Assembly: GCF_036248255.1 (NCBI RefSeq)
Contig: NZ_CP109178.1
Location: 1,860,001-1,924,000 of the forward strand
Length of the DNA stretch: 64,000 nt
Source of the DNA: Streptomyces sp. NBC_01717
GTDB taxonomy: Bacteria; Actinomycetota; Actinomycetes; Streptomycetales; Streptomycetaceae
Direction of reading: 5' to 3'
Shown here piece after piece: positions 58,655-64,000 of the stretch (within the stretch, counting starts at the first letter, position 1; each line of letters begins with the position of its first letter). The translations under genes and the position numbers were made by a program. The notes under the pieces were generated by a model. It worked only from the letters and a program-made list of their open reading frames with translations, did not search any database and was not told the origin of the DNA.

Positions 58655-60457
58655 TCAGTTCACCCGGCCGGCGACCACGGGCAGCTCCAGCACCCCCGTG
58701 TCGTCCGGGGCGCTGACGACCGTGACCGGCTTGATGCCACGGTTGCCGAAGTACGCGCTGTCGCTGGCCGCGATCACGAACTCGAGCCGGTGCCCCGCCC
58801 GGTACCGGTGCACGATGCCCGGCAGCTGCACGGTGAACTGCCGGGTGACGTCCGGTACCCGCACCGGGGACACGAGGCGGTTCACCAGTGTCCTGGAGCC
58901 GTCCGGCGACACGTCGTACACCTTGGCGAACAGGACCAGCTTGTCGGCGGCGTCACCGCTGTTCTGCACACGTTCCGTCTTCGGCGAGACCACCTTCAGG
59001 GTGGCCCTCGGCGCGCCGACGACGTCGACGGCGGAGGTCAACGGGGCGCTGGTCCAGCCGAGGTAGGTGCCATGGGTGTCGTACGGCTCGGGGTCGGGCA
59101 GTCCGACGATGCCGGCGAGCGAGCTCTCCGAGTGACTCGTCGGCACCAGCCAGTTGGCGTACTGGCGGCTGCCGCGGGTGACCTTGGAGCGGTTGTCGAC
59201 GAGCTTGCCGTCACCGGAGAGGTAGACCTTCTGCGACAGCGAGGGCACGGCGGCCGCGGTGCCGTAGCCGCTCTCCCAGTCACGGTAGTAGGCGAACTCG
59301 GGTCCGGTGTCGGTGCTCCTGCTGTGCCGGAGGTAGCGGTCGAACCAGGCGAGTACGCGCTGTCCGACGTAGCTGGTCTCCAGGTTGCCTTCATTCAGGT
59401 CGAGTTCACCGGGCACCTGGCCGCCGCTGTGGCCCCAGGACTGCCAGATCATTTTTGTCGTGGTGCCCTGTGACTTGAGCGTCCGGTACGTGGCGGTGGC
59501 CTCGTTCAGGTTGAACAGGCTGTCGGTCTGACCCTGGACCAGCAGGGTGGGTGCCTTGACCTTGCCGAGGTAGGAGACCGGGGAGACGCTGCGCGCGTAG
59601 TCGAGCATCGCGCCGGCGCTGTCGGCCGGGTAGCGGCCGGAGTTGAGCAGCCGGATCGTGTCGCAGGCCTGCGCGGCGAAGTGCAGACAGGTGAGGTTGC
59701 CGAACCGGGACGGGTCGAGGCTGGGGGCGAGGATCGTCTGCCCCTCCCCCATCAGGTAGAAGCCGTTGGTCCACTGCCACTTGAAGACACCGGGGGTTTC
59801 CGAGGAGACGCCCTTGCTCGTGGCCGTGTTGTTGGGATCGAGCGCGTACGACAGGTCGTTCCAGGTGATCAGCGGGACGAGGGCGTCCACGCGGTGGTCG
59901 ACGGCCGCCGTGGCCAGCTGGATGGCGCCGCCGTACGAGCCGCCGATCATGCCGACGCGCGGGTCGCCGTTGCCGTCCTTGGTGACGAAGTCGGCCTTCG
60001 TCCCGTCGTCGGCGGCGCGGGTCCCGGCGAGGAAGTCGATGAGTCCGGTGGCGGCCCTGCCGTCGATCGCCGGGTCGTCGAGCGTGATCAGGCAGCCGGA
60101 CTTGCCGAAGCCGAGGCCGGAGTAGACGAGGCCGACATAGCCGCGGGAGGCGAAAGCCTTGCCGATGGCGTCGGTCGAGCCGTCGGACTTGCTGCCGCCG
60201 AAGCCGTTGGTGGCGAGGACGGCGGGGGCGGGGTGAGCGGCGTCGGCCCCGGCGGGGCGGTAGAGGTCGGCGTCGACGGTGCAGGAGCGACCGCCTGCCG
60301 CGACGGTGAACTTCAGTGCGGTGACGGTGTATTCGGAAGCGGCAGCCGTGGTGGCGGCGTGTGCCGCGCCGGTGAGGGCCAGAGGTGCGGCGAGCGCCGC
60401 CCCGGCTACGTAGGCGAAGGACTTACGGGACCGGGATCTGCGAACAGCGCGTGACAC
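58655..60457 (-). CDS. Secreted CocE/NonD-family (X-Pro dipeptidyl-peptidase S15-like) hydrolase
   Basis: The 600-residue protein has a signal peptide (RSRKSFAYVAGAALAAPLAL, ending about residue 36). An alpha/beta-hydrolase follows with the nucleophile elbow GGSYGGAI (near residue 170) and cap and C-terminal jelly-roll domains of the X-Pro/CocE type. SWGHSGGQVPGE carries the likely catalytic histidine. It probably cleaves esters or peptides outside the cell. The chosen GTG 60457 has GGAGG 5 nt upstream; a GTG at 60469 is also in frame. Confidence 0.85.
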   Translation of the reverse strand: MSRAVRRSRSRKSFAYVAGAALAAPLALTGAAHAATTAAASEYTVTALKFTVAAGGRSCTVDADLYRPAGADAAHPAPAVLATNGFGGSKSDGSTDAIGKAFASRGYVGLVYSGLGFGKSGCLITLDDPAIDGRAATGLIDFLAGTRAADDGTKADFVTKDGNGDPRVGMIGGSYGGAIQLATAAVDHRVDALVPLITWNDLSYALDPNNTATSKGVSSETPGVFKWQWTNGFYLMGEGQTILAPSLDPSRFGNLTCLHFAAQACDTIRLLNSGRYPADSAGAMLDYARSVSPVSYLGKVKAPTLLVQGQTDSLFNLNEATATYRTLKSQGTTTKMIWQSWGHSGGQVPGELDLNEGNLETSYVGQRVLAWFDRYLRHSRSTDTGPEFAYYRDWESGYGTAAAVPSLSQKVYLSGDGKLVDNRSKVTRGSRQYANWLVPTSHSESSLAGIVGLPDPEPYDTHGTYLGWTSAPLTSAVDVVGAPRATLKVVSPKTERVQNSGDAADKLVLFAKVYDVSPDGSRTLVNRLVSPVRVPDVTRQFTVQLPGIVHRYRAGHRLEFVIAASDSAYFGNRGIKPVTVVSAPDDTGVLELPVVAGRVN

Positions 60458-60596
60458 GAAGACCTCCACAGCGAGGGCAGCATACCGACCAGTAGGTACT
60501 GGGGCGCGCCCATGCTGTGATACGCGTCATAGCGATGTCAACGCTCGCGACAGCGTTTCCTGAAGGATGTTCAACTTCTTCGCATCCGGAGTACGT

Positions 60597-61541
60597 TCAG
60601 ATCAGCGCGGGCACCTCGACCGTGAGGGTGCCCGGACCGCCGCCTTCCGGCGCGTCCAGCACCGCGGGCACACCGAGCGGGATCGTGAGCGCCGTCGGTC
60701 CGTGCCCGAAGCCCAGCTCCTCGACGACGGGCACGCCGAGCCCGCCGAGCCGGTCGGCGAGGACCGTACGCACCTGCTCGTACGGTTCGCAGCCCTGCCA
60801 GGAACCGCAGGCGACGCCGGATATCCCGGACAGCGCCCCGGCCCTGAGGAGTTGGGTGAGGATGCGGTCGAGGCGGTACGGATCCTCCGTCGTGTCCTCG
60901 ATCATCAGCAGTCCGCCCCGCGCGGACGTCCGGGCGTGCGGGGTGCCGATGTCGGCGGCCAGCAGGCTCACGCATCCGCCGTACGTGATGCCGCGGGCCC
61001 GGCCGGGCACCAGCACCCCGGCCGTGCGAAGGCCGAGGGTCCGTACCGACTCCGGCTCGAACAGGGTGGCCCGCAGCGATTCCTGGGTGTCCGGGTCCTT
61101 GAGGAAGGTCTCCGTGGCGGCCATCGGGCCGTGCAGCGTCGAGAGCCCCATGTGCCGGGCGAACGCCTCGTGCAGCACGGTGATGTCGCTGTAGCCGACG
61201 AACACCTTGGGCCCGGCCGCGCGCATCGCCGCCCAGTCGACCAGGTCGACCATGCGGTGTGCGCCGTACCCGCCGCGGGCGCACAGCACCGCTTCGACCG
61301 ACGGATCGCACCAGGCCTCCTGGAGGTCCCGGGCACGCTCCTCGTCCGCACCCGCGAGATAGTCCAACTCCTGGTGCATGGCGCGGACATGAGGCATCTC
61401 GAAGGGCTCAAGGCCCCAGCCGCGCAGCACATCGAGGCCTGCTTCCAGGCGGTCGACGGGCACCGGTCCGCTGGGCGACACGACGGCGACCCTGGCACCC
61501 GGTCGCAGGCGGGCGGCGCGAGTCAGAGGAGTCAGCGTCAC
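60597..61541 (-). CDS. LD-carboxypeptidase (peptidase family S66)
   Basis: The 314-residue protein has the S66 signatures: ARVAVVSPSGPVPVDRL, AVLCARGGYGAHRMVDLVDW and VFVGYSDITVLHEAF with nucleophile S118. LLMIEDTTEDPYRLDR and GFGHGP follow for the acid/base part. The family trims muropeptides (LD-carboxypeptidase) or self-immunity substrates such as microcin C in MccF-type members. GTG 61541 overlaps the stop of the S9 peptidase gene by 4 nt, so they are coexpressed. Confidence 0.88.
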   Translation of the reverse strand: MTLTPLTRAARLRPGARVAVVSPSGPVPVDRLEAGLDVLRGWGLEPFEMPHVRAMHQELDYLAGADEERARDLQEAWCDPSVEAVLCARGGYGAHRMVDLVDWAAMRAAGPKVFVGYSDITVLHEAFARHMGLSTLHGPMAATETFLKDPDTQESLRATLFEPESVRTLGLRTAGVLVPGRARGITYGGCVSLLAADIGTPHARTSARGGLLMIEDTTEDPYRLDRILTQLLRAGALSGISGVACGSWQGCEPYEQVRTVLADRLGGLGVPVVEELGFGHGPTALTIPLGVPAVLDAPEGGGPGTLTVEVPALI

Positions 61542-63526
61542 TTCTTCAGCTCCAGTCGCGGTACGTCGGGGCGGTCGATCCCGAAGGTCTGTGCATAGAG
61601 GGAGAGTTCGGCCTCCAGCGCGGCGATCATGGTGTCGGCACGCCGGAATCCATGGCTCTCCCCCTCGAACGCCAGATACGCGTGCGGGATGCCTCGGCCT
61701 TCGATCGCAGCCAGGAACCGCTCGCACTGGGCCGGTGGGCAGATCACGTCGTCGAGCCCCTGGAGCAGCAGGAACGGGGTGGTCAGCCGGTCCGTCCCGT
61801 TGATCGGCGACCGTTCGCGGTAGCGGTCCGGGACCTCGGCGAGCGGGCCGACCAGGGACTCCAGGTACTGCGACTCGAAGTCATGGGTCTCGTCGGTGCC
61901 CCAGCCGGTCAGGTCGAGGATGGGGTAGCTGATGGTGCCGCAGGCATAGACATCGGTGCTGGTCAGCGAGGCGGCGGTGGTCCAGCCGCCGGCGCTGCCG
62001 CCGCGGATGGCGAGCCGGTTCGGGTCGGCGGCGCCCTCGGCTGCCAGCGCCCGGGCGACGGCGGCGCAGTCCTCCACGTCGACGACGCCCCACTGCTGGC
62101 GCAGCCGGTTGCGGTACGTCCTGCCGTAGCCGGTGGAGCCGCCGTAGTTGACCTCGACGACGCCGATGCCGCGCGAGGTGAAGTAGACGATCTCCAGGTC
62201 GAGGACGAGCGCGGCATGCCCGGTGGGACCGCCGTGCGCCCACACCACGTAGGGCGGCAACTCGCCTTCCGGACCGACCCGTTCGGGGTTGCGTGGCGGG
62301 TAGATGTGGGTGTGGACGTCGCGGCCGTCGGGCCCGGTGAAGGTGCGCTCGTGAGGTTCGGGGTAGTACGCGGGATCGACCTCGTCCCGGTGCCGGGCGC
62401 CGATGATCCGACTACGGCCGGTCGTGGTGTCCAGCTCCACGATCTCGTACGCGCTCCGCGGGCTCGCGGCGACACCGATGACCCGGCTGCCGTGCACGGC
62501 GAGCGTCTCGGCCCATTCGGTCCAGGGCCCCGCGATGTCGGCGAGTTCGCCGGTCTCCGGATCGAGGATGCCGAGGGTCGTGGTGCCCTTGCCGTGGATG
62601 GTGGCGATCAGTCCGTTCTCCAGTGGCCGGAACCAGCCGAGCCCGATCTTCCACAGCGGTCCGGCGAACTCCTGCTCCTGTGTGCAGAGCGCCACCGTGC
62701 CCCGGTGCGGATCGGCACGGTAGAGGTTCCACCAGCCGCTGCGGTCACTCGCGAAAAGGAGCTGTCCGTCGGTGGTCCATTCGATCTGTGGCACCGATTC
62801 CTCGGGTCCGCCGCCGAAGCTCCGGGCGCTGTGGAACGTGCCGTCGTCGGCGATGTCGGCGAGCATCACCTCGGTGCCGTCCCACGGCATCCGCGGATGG
62901 TCCCAGGCGATCCACGCCACCCGCCGCCCGTCGGGCGAGATCTTCGGTCCGGTGACGAAGCGGTGCCGGTCGTCGGAGAGTTCGCGCACCGCGCCGCGGT
63001 CGTCGGCCGCCGATCCGTCCAGCGGCACGGCGGCGATCACCCGTCGTACTTCGGTAGGCGCTTCGCCGGTGAACTCCTCCAGGACACACCACACTTCGCC
63101 CCGCTCGCCCCGGTCGAGGTGCAGTTGCGGGTCTACCCAGCGCAGTCCGCCGCCGACACCCGACAGCGGGGTGATCGGCCACGGCTCGCCGGCCCCGTCC
63201 GGCGCATACGCGTACAGCCGCTGGTCGGTGAAGTTCACGAAGACCACGAGCGGTCCGCCGTCGGTGCGCCCGGCGCCGGCCCAGGGCCGTCCGCCGTACT
63301 CGATGACGCGGCTGCGGACGTTCCACGGAACGGGCAGCACGGAGTCGGTGGTCCCGTCCGCCCGGCGGCGGACCAGGGCGCGGCGGCCCGCCTCGGCCGG
63401 ACGCGGCTCCGTCCACCACACCTCGTCGCCGACCACGCCGACGTATTCCGGGCGGCCGTCGTGCGACGCGGCCAGCCGTGCGTCGACCGGTGACGGCCAT
63501 GTTCCGTAGGCCCCTGTGGACACCAT
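61538..63526 (-). CDS. S9-family peptidase (prolyl oligopeptidase / acylaminoacyl peptidase-like)
   Basis: The 662-residue protein has an N-terminal beta-propeller (about 1-400: QIEWTTDGQLLFASDRSGWW) and a C-terminal alpha/beta-hydrolase. The nucleophile motif is GGSAGGW (near residue 507), the aspartate region LLQGLDDVICPP (near 590) and the histidine ESHGF (near 624). No signal peptide is seen, so it is a cytoplasmic peptidase. ATG 63526 follows GGGGGGA. It lies in a peptidase-rich operon with S66 downstream and M20 upstream. Confidence 0.88.
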   Translation of the reverse strand: MVSTGAYGTWPSPVDARLAASHDGRPEYVGVVGDEVWWTEPRPAEAGRRALVRRRADGTTDSVLPVPWNVRSRVIEYGGRPWAGAGRTDGGPLVVFVNFTDQRLYAYAPDGAGEPWPITPLSGVGGGLRWVDPQLHLDRGERGEVWCVLEEFTGEAPTEVRRVIAAVPLDGSAADDRGAVRELSDDRHRFVTGPKISPDGRRVAWIAWDHPRMPWDGTEVMLADIADDGTFHSARSFGGGPEESVPQIEWTTDGQLLFASDRSGWWNLYRADPHRGTVALCTQEQEFAGPLWKIGLGWFRPLENGLIATIHGKGTTTLGILDPETGELADIAGPWTEWAETLAVHGSRVIGVAASPRSAYEIVELDTTTGRSRIIGARHRDEVDPAYYPEPHERTFTGPDGRDVHTHIYPPRNPERVGPEGELPPYVVWAHGGPTGHAALVLDLEIVYFTSRGIGVVEVNYGGSTGYGRTYRNRLRQQWGVVDVEDCAAVARALAAEGAADPNRLAIRGGSAGGWTTAASLTSTDVYACGTISYPILDLTGWGTDETHDFESQYLESLVGPLAEVPDRYRERSPINGTDRLTTPFLLLQGLDDVICPPAQCERFLAAIEGRGIPHAYLAFEGESHGFRRADTMIAALEAELSLYAQTFGIDRPDVPRLELKK

Positions 63527-63548
63527 GATCAAATCCCCCCAGTGCAGG

Positions 63549-64000
63549 TCAGGCCGTGCGCAGATAGTGGTCGAGTACCCGGACGCCGAAGTGCAGCGCC
63601 TCGACGGGCACGCGTTCGTCGACGCCGTGGAAGAGCGCCTGGTAGTCGAAGCCCACCGGGAGCTTCAGCGGTGAGAAGCCGTAGCCGGTGATGCCGAGGC
63701 GGGAGAACTGCTTGGCGTCCGTGCCGCCCGACATGCAGTACGGGACGACATGACCGTCCGGGTCGAAGCGTTCGACGGCGGCGCGCATCTTCGCGTACGT
63801 CGGCGAGTCCACCGGGGCCTGCAGGGCGACCTCGCGGTGGTGGAACTCCCAGTCGACATCGGGTCCGGTCAGCCGGTCCAGGGTGGCGTGGAACTCGTCC
63901 TCGCCGCCGGGCACCATCCGGCCGTCGATGTAGGCGACGGCGCGGCCCGGGATCACATTGACCTTGTAGCCGGCCTCCAGCATCGTCGGGTTGGCGCTGT
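63549..64000 (-). CDS. M20-family metallopeptidase, C-terminal part (cut by window edge)
   Basis: The minus frame enters from the right edge and ends at 63549. It shows the M20 dimerisation-domain end and catalytic-domain return: NVIPGRAVAYIDGRMVPGGE, YCMSGGTDAKQFSRLGITGY and LFHGVDERVPVEALHFGVRV with the terminal metal-binding histidine. Such enzymes hydrolyse peptides or N-acylated amino acids. The N-terminal zinc ligands lie outside the window. It is 22 nt upstream of the S9 peptidase gene and probably in the same operon. Confidence 0.85.
   Translation of the reverse strand, partial: SANPTMLEAGYKVNVIPGRAVAYIDGRMVPGGEDEFHATLDRLTGPDVDWEFHHREVALQAPVDSPTYAKMRAAVERFDPDGHVVPYCMSGGTDAKQFSRLGITGYGFSPLKLPVGFDYQALFHGVDERVPVEALHFGVRVLDHYLRTA

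Noticed and set aside
60500..60560. Promoter TTGACA on the minus strand before the CocE-like gene
   Set aside because: The nearest -10-like word (TATCAC) is only about 13 nt away, too close for a normal promoter.

Overview
The window is high-GC actinobacterial chromosome, most likely Streptomyces. Supporting signs are strong G/C bias at third codon positions, frequent GTG and TTG starts, 4-nt overlapping operons, mycothiol-type DinB/maleylpyruvate isomerase proteins, DUF397 and DUF6204 proteins, an ALF-repeat protein, SpoIIE-type PP2C phosphatases carrying PAS, GAF and histidine-kinase-like ATPase domains, and a monomeric NADP isocitrate dehydrogenase.

Layout. 1-346 holds the N-terminal part of an aminotransferase. 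607-5513 is an oxidative sugar-acid cluster (enolase-superfamily dehydratase, zinc alcohol dehydrogenase, an unknown barrel-like protein, SMP-30 lactonase, IclR regulator) with a shared 12-nt motif before two of its transcription units. 5663-11810 is housekeeping-like (DinB-fold protein, PAP2/diacylglycerol-kinase fusion, methyltransferase, VOC protein, DUF5107, DUF6204). 11984-22575 is a second complete catabolic locus: serine hydrolase and IclR facing away from a five-gene dipeptide-type ABC importer, then a degenerate ROK protein, a creatininase-family amidohydrolase, a glucarate-dehydratase-like enolase and RidA. Its substrate is unknown.

22576-31661 contains IS5 and IS110 scars around a choline-to-glycine-betaine operon (binding protein, double permease, ATPase, choline dehydrogenase-like GMC enzyme, betaine aldehyde dehydrogenase). 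31712-41265 is a patchy accessory region: small unknown proteins, an SMI1/KNR4 protein, a lipoprotein, a tRNA-Ile-like 3' fragment and a direct repeat bounding about 3.3 kb, a GNAT remnant, an ALF-repeat secreted protein, an orphan DUF397, and an ECF sigma factor fused to a WD40-like partner after an apparent deletion, with a 34-codon ORF just upstream.

41522-43720 encodes a Tat-exported phosphocholine phospholipase C. 43794-52242 carries three PP2C-type phosphatases interleaved with two VOC proteins, then small stress- or stability-type proteins, an ArsR regulator and icd. 56984-64000 holds a nitrilase-fold amidohydrolase, a GNAT, a LapA-like membrane protein, a secreted CocE/S15 hydrolase, and a peptidase run (S66, S9, M20) cut by the right edge.

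The strongest candidates for something new are the 11984-22575 locus with its pseudo-kinase-like ROK protein, and the sigma/WD40 fusion with its upstream micro-ORF.
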